From assembly GCF_932276165.1 (NCBI RefSeq), contig NC_064000.1, positions 4,712,001-4,776,000 on the forward strand: a DNA stretch of 64,000 bases. Direction: 5' to 3'. The position numbers and the translations under genes are program-made. The notes below the pieces were generated by a model that was not told the DNA's origin, did no database searches, and saw only the letters and a program-made list of their open reading frames with translations. This document shows positions 47,090-59,000 of the stretch, piece by piece. Each line of letters starts with the position of its first letter. Within the stretch, counting starts at the first letter, position 1. Source of the DNA: Plutella xylostella (Eukaryota > Arthropoda > Insecta > Lepidoptera > Plutellidae).

Positions 47090-50000
47090 TCACAGTTTGG
47101 TCTCCGGTTTGATGCACAGTCGGCGCGCGGGCCGCGGCTCGCGGTGGTTCTGTCGCTGCGACGAGGAACTGTCGCTGCGGCCGTCGCTGTTATCGTCGCC
47201 GCTGTCGACATCGCCTGCCAGGTGTAAGTTTATTAGTGGAATGTTTACTGGTGTAATGGTTGTTGATTTAGAAATAAGGATGAAAATGGTGGCTGGTAGG
47301 TATATAAGTGGGACTATTAGGGAGTATGTATTGACTACTATAGACTGTGCGATTACTATGGTGACTCTTGCCTCTTGGCCTGTAATCAGACGCTGTAGAT
47401 TACCCACATACTATTTATTCCAAAATTTCCACGGGAAAACCTCAGTTGCTTCACTCGCGAAAGTAAATCGACGATGGAATTTCCAGCGTAGACTTGTACT
47501 TCCTGCGAGCTTCGCGACGTATAAAGTGAACTAATTTGGTTGCCTAAAAAAATTGTGAACGACACCCACACGACACCACAGTGGTGTGGTTTAGTGGTGT
47601 CGTTTACAATACATGAAGTAGTTGAATAAGGTGGTTGGTGTATTACCGTCGCTGCTGTTGTTGCTGGGCAGGCGAGCGTCGCGCAGCCGCGGCCGCCGCC
47701 GCCAGTAGCGGAACTCGCGAGGCAGCGTGTACGAGCGCGGGAGGGATATCTGCAACAAATAGCATGATTAGGTAATCGGAATTCATAATAATAAGGTCAT
47801 CAGCTGCTACACGGGTCCGTTATCCAGCCATCCACCAATCACAGCGCCTTATTTATAATAATAATAATAATAATTTATTTATTTCAGATATAACAATCCA
47901 CACAATGTGTTAGTAACAATGTATCCTTAGTCAATGTTAGTAAATTATATTCATAAACATGCATGATATTATAAAAAGGTCTCTCTCTCTCTTTCAGGCT
48001 ATGTGTCCCATATGGTGGTGGGGTCTGCCTTCCTCGTTTTCTCTCTCCACTTCGCCCTGTCTCCAACGTCGTCTTCAGAGACTTGGCAGTGTCGTAGGTC
48101 TTTTTGCACTACGTCTATCCATCTGGTTTTAGGTCTTCCTCGGGATCTCCGACCGGGGGCGGACAGGCGCAGTGCTTCGTTTCCAACATAGTCAGGTGGT
48201 TTTCTCTTGACATGTCCGAACCATCGTAAGCGGTTTTCTTGGAGTTTGTCGGCGATGTCGCGTACTCCCAGGCTGCCGCGAACGTACTCATTGCGGATTC
48301 TGTCAAGCCTTGTGACCCCGCACATCCACCTCAACATCTTCATTTCAGCCGCTTGGACCGCTCTGACATGCGTTTGCGTCGCTGCCCAGGTCTCACTGCC
48401 ATACATTAGGACCGGGCGTATGATGGGCGATGATATTATAAAAAGGTAAATAAATAAATAATTTCAGATGTCAAATAGTTAATATTACAATCATAATCAG
48501 CAAGCAATTAGGTGAATTAATAAAAACAATAACAAAAGAATTTTAAATTTAAATGTCAACAAAATTTAAGTGCATACATAATAAATTTTTATGGCGTATC
48601 GCGAAATAGTAATTTTTTATCTACGTCGATAACGAAATCGTGTTGCAGCAGAAGAGAGGGGCTGTTGATACTTTTAGGTCCTAAAATATCTGCCGAAATA
48701 TATAGGTAGGTTGGATAGACAATTGTCACCAACAGCTAGTGAGTATGTAGAAACTGGGAAACCGCATACAGAGTGCTGTTTTGTCACTCCTTAGCAAAAT
48801 TATAAGTCAGCAATGGATGGAACGGGCTGATGATGATTACGATGCAACAATATCCTCTACATAATAATGATAGGTACTATATCTACCAAGGGCGTACCCA
48901 GGATTTCAGCTAGGGAGGGGCAGCTCATACCTGTTTCGAAATGATGGTCGGTCGGGTATATTTAAACAAAAAATCATGAAAAATTAATTTTATCATTAGT
49001 TTGAGTCAATGTATCATTAGTAGTAGGTAACACGCTATCACCTTAAATCATAAACATCCTAACTCCGCGCGAGCAAATTTTACAGAAGACAAAAAAATGT
49101 AGGTACTTCTACTTAGGATACCCCCTAATGTTTTTTTGTTACTAGACTAAAAAAGTGGTTGTGGATTCGACGGCGTTGTGAAAAATAAGCTATTTTACTT
49201 ACTTTTACTGACTAACCATCTTTGCCCAATATCTATGTGAATATACTATTATTGGAGATACGTGTTTTTCCTGGAAATACGAGTTTTTCGGACTTCAATT
49301 ATGCAAAATACTTTTCTCTATGATGGACTTACGCTGTTCAAATATAGATTAACCATACTTTTACCTATTACTTAAAATTTTGAGTATTATTGATGTACTT
49401 AATAAAATGATTATATAATCAGCAATCATCTTTATAAGCAGTAGACATCATAAATCAGTACTAGGCAAGCTGAGTCCATGGTCCCGCCGTCGCCGTTGAA
49501 ACCCTAGTGGTAAGCACGCTGTTTCCCAGGGACTAGGAAATGACGAGCAAGGAGTGACAGATCGAGAGTTGGAATGGAGCACAAAAATAGTTCGTAGCCC
49601 CGATGGCATACCAGACCGTGTGTGGGTGCTGGCGCTCAGAGCTGGTTTGTCTGTCAGTTTATATGTCTGTTGAACCGTAGCCTGAGTGCCAGTGAAATCT
49701 CCACTGACTGGAAAGAGGCCACGTTAAAGCTCCTGAAGAGACAGTACTGCAGATTCTTCTTCTGTATACCGACCCATCTGCCTGCTGTAAGAGGCTGACA
49801 AGCTCTTTAAACTAGTGACACCCCTGGCTGAACAGTCTTCACCTTTCGAATTGTCAGTTTGGCTTACGAAATGATACAATACGTATAAGTAGAAATTCTT
49901 CTGCGTCGGATGCAAATGGGCACCGCGGGGATAGTTGCGCTTGCCTTGGGGTACGTTTAGGGGCACTCTTGAATACCATCAATTGCCTTCCTACCTCCAG

Positions 50001-53000
50001 CAAATAGTCAGAGATCCAACAGGTACATTAAGTTTGAGAGAGAGTTTATTTTCGCAGAAGGAGGTCAGTTGCGTAGTTCCACAGGGGTCGGTCTTAGACA
50101 CCTCTGCAATTAAACTTGGCATACAACACTGTCCTGCAAATCAAGCTCGCAAACGGCACAATGCATGCTGGTGATGACTCAGATAAGGTGCTGAGCGTCC
50201 TCCAAGGATGACATCCCAAAGACGAAAGTTTCCGTATTCGGCATGGTCCACCGCCTAGGCCTAAAAACAACGCCCCTCCTGACACCATACAAACTCCTAA
50301 TGAGCAGGGAGCCACCAGATCGGTCATTCGAGGAGCATTTCAAGACGTTCCCCGGAATCAAAAAGTAGCTGGTGCTCTGCACGCCATGCAGTGCACGGGC
50401 TACTAACAAATCTGGGGGCCCTCGCAAAGGAGTCCATCGCCTCTATACGAGTGCCGTGCAATCTATTTCCCTCCATGGAGCACCTTTTTTGTCAAGTCGA
50501 AGAGAATGACTGTGATGGGATCGGTTGGAGGAGCCAAGGATTCGTTGCTAATAAACAGCAAAATTTTACTTTAAATTGATCAATAACAATGTTAAGTTAA
50601 AACAAAGTTAAAAACCTAGTTTTATTAGAAAAATTTACGTTTAGTCTCGCATACATTGCTCGTTGTATGGGAGTAGGAGTAACGAGGTTTTTTTATTCAA
50701 AAATCATGAATTGGAGTTAAAAAAAAAAAAAAAAAACACGCACTCACGCCTCGTACTAATGTACACCCTTGCGGGGTAGGCAGAGGTGCATTGCTGCACC
50801 CACTTTTCGCCAGAGTGTTATGTTAGACCCAATGTAATAGGGGGCGGGCCTATTGCCATTATACGGGCACATCCAAGACCCGAGAACAAATATCTGTGTT
50901 TAAACAAATATCTGCCCCAGCCGGGAATCGAACCCGGGACCATCGGCTCAGTAGTCAGGGTCACTAACCACTACGCCATTCGGTCGTCTTGGAGTTAGGA
51001 GAAAAAAAGAACTTAATCTGCTCTGAGTTCAGTTTTTTATCGATTTACGAGTAATACGAAAAGATGCGCTTTGAAAAAACGCTTCTATTGATACCAAAAA
51101 GTCTTTTTCGCCAAAAAGTGAAGTTACGACGTTTACGATTTAAGGTGCTTTTATTAATGTGGTAGTAGGTAACACGTTTTAAATTTTAATTCCCACTTGG
51201 CAGGAAAATTTTAGTTTATTTTATCTTCTAGGGGGGGGGCAGCTGCCCCCCCCTGCCCCTACCTGGGTACGCCCTTGATATCTACCTGACTATCAATATC
51301 GCTGGGCGGGCGCGGCGTGTCCCGTGGGACGCCCTCCGGGCTCGACTCCTCGCCGCTACTCGCGCCCACTCCATCCTCCTTCTTTCTGCTGTAAAACAAA
51401 CATAATAGAGGTAAGTATTTTCAGAATCCACAACCCTTCGCCGACGGCCCACCATCTGACACTTTGCCGACAGAACCTTCAAAGTCAACGTCTAAATTTT
51501 TTATTCATCGTAAAAATAGAAAATTTTCCGATGAACGTAAATTTTTACAAACGGAGAGTAGCTCCGTTCGGATAAGGGGGGCTCTTTCTGTCTAAGGAGA
51601 AGAACGGAGGCAAGAAACTCCTGAGCCATCTTTTCAAAAAAAAAATTTAAAACTAGTTAGTATACAATAGGTACTTATAAGCTTAATAATAATAATTATA
51701 ATAATAATATGAGCAGAGCTAACTATTTATTTCCGATGAACGTAAATTTTTACAAACGGAGAGTAGCTCCGTTCGGATAAGGGGGGCTCTTTCTGTCTAA
51801 GGAGAAGAACGGAGGCAAGAAACTCCTGAGCCATCTATTCAAAAAAAAAATTTAAAACTAGTTAGTATACAATAGGTACTTATAAGCTTAATAATAATAA
51901 TTATAATAATAATATGAGCAGAGCTAACTATTTATTGCATGCACAGCCATGCCTTAACGTCCTCTAAGTAATCATCAATTTTATAATAAGCTTTTTTACA
52001 GAGTTTCTCTTTAATTCCTTTCACCTATGTCACATTTTTTGTTCTCGTTACACAAACGACAAAAAAATACAAAAACTTACCCATTATAAGGCTGCGGTGC
52101 GCCCCAATGGCAGCAGACTTGCCTATTACAGCCTTCTAGGTAGTGTGGGGCTAGAAGGATCTCCGGCGTCCGGCATCGCTGCATCTTCCTCATGACCTCC
52201 AGCTTACTCTTAGCTACACTGCTGTAGGGAAATAACCGGTCCCCATTCTGCCCGTACCCAGGGTTACCCCCGTTCTGCCCATACCCAGGGTTACCCCCGT
52301 TCTGCCCGTAAACAGGATTGTTAGCGTCGCTATACGTCCGAATATCCACCCCTTGAGCGTTGGATAACGCCGTCTGTATCGCGGCTACATATTCACCCTT
52401 ATTATACATATTTTGGTTATTATTCTCGCAATACCCCGAGTATTCTCCCAAGTTCTGTCTGTCTTCGTATATGGGGGTGTTTTGTATGGGTATTCGCGAT
52501 TTATCTAACGAGGGTCGTTCGTAGGAGTTGTTGGCCGAGCTGACGTCACCCGCGTACGCTCTCGGGCTATTATTTAGCGCGTTCTTTGGACTGCCGCATC
52601 CGTTTGTTTCGTAGCTCCTGGTCTCTCCGACCAAGTACGTCCTAAGCGGCGTTCGATTCACTTCTGCCCTCCCATTCGCGGGACTCTCATAAAAAGTCCT
52701 ACCTGGATCTTGGCTATACACCCCTCTATTAGGTATCCTCCTGGCGTTTAACTGTTCATTGAGTTCACTCCCCGTCCCGTTTTCCGTTCCATTCGGAAAG
52801 TTATACGTCTGTTTGATTTCTGTGTAAGTGGGGTAAATATTGCAGGTGTGGGGTAAGACCGGGTAGTTTTGGTAAGGGTGCGTGATGTCTAGGGCGGGCC
52901 AGCTGGGCGGGTCCGCGTGGGTCTTGGCCCTGGGTATGGGTTGTCTCTGCAGACTGCTGTATATTTCCTCGACGGCCACGGGGGTGGTTTTGGCCAGTTT

Positions 53001-56000
53001 CCCCTGTTTGATCTCCTCCTCTATGACTCGTAGTTCGGCGAGTTGCTTCTGTTTCTTCTCTTGTAGTTTCTGTTGGATGTTGACTCGGGAACCGACGCTT
53101 GAGCCTTCGTTCTCTGATGAACCGCCCTGCAAGAAAATGATGTTTTTTATTCGTATAAGATGACGTCATTTTTGGGGTGGCACGAACGAAGAGGTTTATT
53201 CTTGCAAGTGTAAAAAAATATACTTATACACAGGATTTATTTTAGCGAAGCTAATGATTACTTATTAGGTAGAAGTATATGGGTTTGTCTTGAAATATAC
53301 GCTTCTTCTTACCAGCGTTTCCCTTCAAGTGGTTCTAAACTCTAAGGTACCTACTGGAAAGTGGAAGTAGGACATCTGGTCCCTATAGTGTTTCTGTACT
53401 TTAGTGTAAATACGTACCCCCTTATTCGTAAAAAAGTTAGTGGACGCTTTAGCTATTGAACTGTTTTGTCCCTCTCTGCCAAATAACAAATTGTTCTCTT
53501 TCAGAGACTGACAAAACAGTTAGCTAAAGAGTCCACTAAAATTTTTATCAATATGGGGGGTAGTATTTAATGGTAGTGTACTCACATGGTGGTTATGCGT
53601 GGTGGGCAGCGGGCGCCTCCAGAAGGCGGCGGCGGGAGCGGCGGGGGCGGGGGGCGCGGGGGCCGCGGGGGGCGGCACGAAGGACGAAGGCTTCTTCTTC
53701 TTACGCGCGTTTGCTGCACTGTGGAGGGAAAGGTGTTGTAGATTTTTAGGCTAAGTACATTACTCACAACGCGATGTAAAAAGTAATAGATGAACTATTT
53801 CAATTTGAATATCTCACTTCTTCATCGATACGGACTAATTTGACAGATTCTCATTTTCATTCGAGGAAGACGGAAACGGTCTTAAGTTATTTGTATATTT
53901 TGTAGATCCCCAGTGCGGGATGGGTCTTCTAATAGAATGTGTCTAAAACGCGCGACGCCATTGGTTGGCTATGCTACTTGGCCACTATTCGTTGAGGAAT
54001 GGTCGCTCTCCGAATCTATCACTCTTTTCAAAATGAAGTCACCGACTGACTATACTATTCACCGCGCCGCGTAAAACCAAACCAATTTTTTTTTCTGAAT
54101 TATATAAGTTTACAAATCAAATTTACTCCCACTGGATTGGAGAAGGCGTAAAACCAAACCATTTTTTTTCTGAATTATATAAGTTTACAAATCAAATTTA
54201 CTCACACTGGATTGGAGAAGCGACAGTTAAAGACACCCGGGATAGCCGCGGCGTCTGTGGGCATCTGTTTACCTGAATATAAACACAAAAATCTTTTGAA
54301 AATACCTAAGTATTTGTAATCAATCACATAGGTAGGTACGAAACAAGGCGTACAAACATAATTTAAAAAATATGTACTTAAGTAATAATAATCCGAGTCT
54401 GGACTGTATAAATAAAGGAACCTTATTATGTACAGCTGAGTTAAAGAAATAACAGGTGTTATAAAGTTAATTTACCGTTTTTGTTTTGGCTGGAGGCGTT
54501 GGTGCTGTTGGTGCCCTGCTGGTGCTCGCGCAGCATGTAGCCCAGCCGCCGCACGTGGAAGAATCTGGAAACAACATTATAATACTTACTTCACTAATAT
54601 CGAAATAATGTAGGACGACCGGACGGTCAATAACTCTAACCCTTATGGCGAAGGTTCCCCTGTAACAAAGACACGTCTATTCTATTCTATTCTGAGAGGG
54701 GGCGAAGTTCCTGTACGTGGCTCTCTCGAGTGGAACCTTTGTACACATCCCCTTGATTTCAGCTCAGCCAGCCTAGCTTCCGAGTAAACTGGAGTAGCAA
54801 GCCTGGGTGTTGCAATATCTGAGATAAAGACACGTCAACTCGCCATCTTTTTAACCTCTTTAGTTAATAAATACCCTCTTTCATCTAAAGGTTTTCTAGT
54901 AGAGATTGCTATAAGCAATTAGGCCGTCCTCTTTGTATTGTTTAATTTTTTGTTTTGTAACTTTTGTTCTTGGTGCAAATAAAGTGTACCTATTGTAAAA
55001 ATAAAGGCAGTACCCACCTATAATACAGCATCATGAAGGCGAGCCCGGCAGCCGTGGCGCCGAGTATGAACACAAGCGGGAGTACACCCCCCGCGCCCCC
55101 CGCGACCCCCGAGACCCCCGCTGCGCCCCCCCAGCACGCCAGCACCAGGATGCAGTTCTCAATGACCATCACAGAGTAGAATGTTATCTGTGGAATTAAA
55201 TGAGATTCTGAAACGGTTCATCCAGAGTCGATTCACCCATCAACTGTTATGTTAGCTCACGAGATTTGTGGGTTAAACGTGATCTAGGATGGTAGGTATA
55301 AGCAAACACATACACGGTCGGGACCAGTGCAGACAGGTACAATCATTTACAACAACAAGTAGCGAGCGACTGTAGCCCCTAGGTGCATGCAGCAAGACTA
55401 TTATATTCTATATTGTTTATTTAATTAACACAATACATACACAGGTTACACGGAAATATTAAATTAGGTATGATAAAGAAATATTAGTAAAACAGACAGA
55501 CAAACAACATGTGTATATAATTATCATGTTAACAAAAGGGTCCCCCCTCAGCATAATGCCATACTCACCATCTTCTGCCTCGGATGTCGGTCCTGCAGGT
55601 TGATGTACGCGAACACGTGCACAACAGCTACTAGAGCCGACAGGTAGGCGCGCCGAGCCGCCCCGAGTCGCTCGCCGTGGAATATGGACTTGGGGGACAT
55701 CAGCCAGAGGAACATTGAGAACCAGTGGAGACCTGCGGAAATGGATGTTAGTTTAGAAAGATGAAACATTTTATTGGAGTCACTGACAACAATGACAGAA
55801 AATTATACAAAAACAAAATAAACAAAAGTGGTTTTCCAGAGCATCAAAAAGGCACTAGCTCAGCAATAAGGCTACAGCGCTGGTTTTCCGCTGGCTCTTA
55901 TACAATAGCAATAAATATTGCAGAAGTCAGCTTCTAAAAGTTAAAATGGGGTAGGTAATACACCTGCCATTCTGCTTGATATACTAATATTTCCTGTTGA

Positions 56001-59000
56001 TTATAATAAAATTATTACTTCACTAGACTGTGTACCTACTGTATTTGAAGTCATTTACTATCACTACATTTAGAGTTTACACATACCTTGTTAGATCCTT
56101 GCAGGCAGAAACATTGAAAATGGTTTATCATTAATTTGGTAAAAGACACGTCTTCGAAAAAGTAATAAAATTCAATAACAATGACTCACCTATAACTAAA
56201 AATATATAATACTCGTAGGACAGCGCGTAGACTGTGAGCGCGCACATTCTCGCAGAGATGGTGCCCAGCCGCCATAGGAACTGGAATGGAAAAATACATT
56301 CATTAATACATTTCATTAATACATTTATGTAACAATCCTTTTTATTAACCGACTTCAAAAAAAGGAGGAGGTTCTCAATTCGTCGGGATCTTTTTTTTTA
56401 TATTTTTTTTATGTATGTTCACCGATTACTCCGCCGTTTATGGACCGATTTTGAAAATTATTTTTTTGTTGTATTGGGTTGAGCTTCCAGGTGGTCCCAT
56501 TTTTTTTCAGAATTTTATCTCACCCCCAAGGGTGGGTAAAGGGGTAAAAACAGGGTATGAATTTCCATTTTGGGCACATATTAACCGATTCTAATGAAAT
56601 TAAGAACGTAAATATAGTTCTTATAACAAAAAAATATGATGGTGACCTTGAGCTGATCTGATGATGGAAACGGAAGGCAGTCAGGGGAACTCCTCAACGG
56701 TATATAGCAACTATACTTCGTGTTTAGGCTTGAATGATTCGTATTGATTAGTAGGACTTTTTGGTATCATTTGCACCTTACTTTTGATTGAAAATTATTT
56801 GCAAATAAACTAAAAACTATAAAATAAAATAATAATTAAAAAAATTAAAAAACCGACTTTACTTTTTAGTGGTTTTTTGAAGTCGGTTTTTTAATTTTTT
56901 TAATTATTATTTTTTTATATTCCGCAGTCAGTAGCAAATGTTATACAGTTATATCCGGTAGTGATAAGAGTGGTTGGGTGAGATAGGCTGAGGAGAAAGT
57001 AATGGCGTTTGCTCCCTGGGAGAGGCCTATGTCCTGCATTGGAAGATTTTTATCTGCTGAAAATTGAGCCGTCGTATAGTTAGTAGACTATTTGTGCCGA
57101 GGATTCTAGGCTTTTTAGAAAGAAAGAAAGAAAGAAAGAAAGAAAATGTTTATTCAGGCATGGCTAGTTATTTCCTACTCTATCGAATGTTTCCCATATG
57201 GTCACTACAGAATAATTCGAACGAACGAACGAGCTGTCATGCAATTACGCTTTATAAAACGAAACTCAGACTCTCTCTGAAGCTTATATTTTTTTTATAT
57301 ATAATGATATCCGGCTTGAAGGACCAAAAAAATGTAACTGTTCCTTCTTGCTGAAAATAATACAGTCCTTATTCCGTAATGACTAAGTCTGACCTGGAAG
57401 ATGACCCCGAGCCAGGTGAGCACGAGGCGGTGCACGTGCCGCAGCCGCACGTTCTTGCTGAACGACGCCAGCGCCCAGCACACGGAGAACAGCGACAGCG
57501 ACGCCGATATCACGTTCAGATGGGCTCGCATGGGGCGCATTTAAGACGTGACAGTTTTGCATTGCGCTCATTCACTTCGCGCAGTCTCAAGAGCGAGCGC
57601 GACGGAAAACTTTTGTTACGTCTTAATTGCGCCCCATGCTAGGCCTTCAGAGGCACTATAGAGACGAACGAACGAACGAATGAGAGCTGCCATGCAATAC
57701 GCTTAATACAACGAGACAGGGTTAAGCCACATTGGTGCGTTGCGCCACGTCGTCGATAAGGGAAAGTCATAAAGATTATAGTCCCAGCAAATACGCTGAG
57801 ACTATGCAACGCACCAACGTCGTGGTTACCACAGCACTCTTAAGGTTATCCGGCTCGTAGGACCAAAAAAGGGGTTGCTTCTTGCTGTAGGAATATAGCG
57901 CTTATTCAGTAATCACTAAGACTGACCTGGAAGATGACCCCGAGCCAGGTGAGCACGAGGCGGTGCACGTGCCGCAGCCGCACGTTCTTGCTGAACGACG
58001 CCAGTGCCCAGCACACGGAGAACAGCGACAGCGACGCCGATATCACGTTGAGCTGCGCGAACGACTTGTTGGCTGCAACAAAGAAGTAACTAGTAAAAAG
58101 TTGGGTATTGCAAAGAGATAATTGTGGATAAATGACAATGGGCAGATTGGGAGCACCCTCCAATAGCATTAAGACTAACATCGTTGGATAGGCCTTGTCA
58201 ATAGGAATAACTTTTGCTTTGACAGCTTTGTTGTCACAGTTGTCCGTTCAGAGATATTTGACTTATAAGTTCCGATACTCGTCAGTTCATCTTACTGCTA
58301 TTGGAGGCTGGACCACCCTCCAATAGCAGTAAGACTAATGTCGTTGGATAGGTCTTGTCAATAGGAATAACTTTTGCTTTGACAGCTTTGTTGTCACAGT
58401 TGTCCGTTCAGAGATATTTGACTTATAAGTTCCGATACTCGTCAGTTCATCTTACTGCTATTGGGGGGTAGTCCAGCCTCAGTATCGGAACTTATAAGTC
58501 AAATATCTCTGAACGGACAACTGTGACAACAAAGCTGTCAAAGCAAAAGTTATTCCTATTGACAACGCCTATCCAACGACGTTAGTCTTACTGCTATTGG
58601 AGGGTGGTCCATCCTCCAATAGCAGTAAGATGAACTGACGAGTATCGGAACTTATAAGTCATATATCTCTGAACGGACAACTGTTACAACAAAGCTGTCA
58701 AAGCAAAAGTTATTCCTATTGACAAGACCTATCCAACGATGTTAGTCTTATTGCTATTGGAGGGTGGTCCCAGCTCCCATATATTTTTGCCCATCCTCTT
58801 TTCTCATGTGCAGGTTTAAGGTAGGTATAGTGCCACAAACTTATCTGTTCCGGTGAGAGCGAACTAAATTGGTCCATACCTCATTACTTACTAATGAATT
58901 TCATATTGACATGACATAGATTATATGGACCAATTTAGTTCGCTCTCACCGGAACAGATAAGTTTGTGGCACTATATATGGTAAGACTGTCAAATATCAA

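Larger units (their letters stand above)
48887..51277. mobile_element. hAT-like element inserted at the XKR exon-12 splice donor
   Basis: The terminal repeats CAAGGGCGTACCCAGG / CCTGGGTACGCCCTTG are exact. The 8-bp duplication ATATCTAC flanks both sides (48879-48886, 51278-51285). The right duplication is, on the minus strand, GTAGATAT, the donor of XKR exon 51388-51286. The interior carries a decayed R1-like LINE and a SINE, and no hAT transposase. Confidence 0.85.

Noticed and set aside
53586..53713. Direct join of XKR exon 54564-54476 to acceptor GCAG at 53714
   Set aside because: It is in frame, but a 67-nt exon at 54272-54206 with good sites and the coding run IPGVFNCRFSNP fits between when the acceptor at 53719 is used. 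Kept only as a possible isoform.
57121..57145. CRISPR-like or satellite array
   Set aside because: It is a simple AAAG microsatellite; no spacer-repeat pattern exists anywhere in the window.
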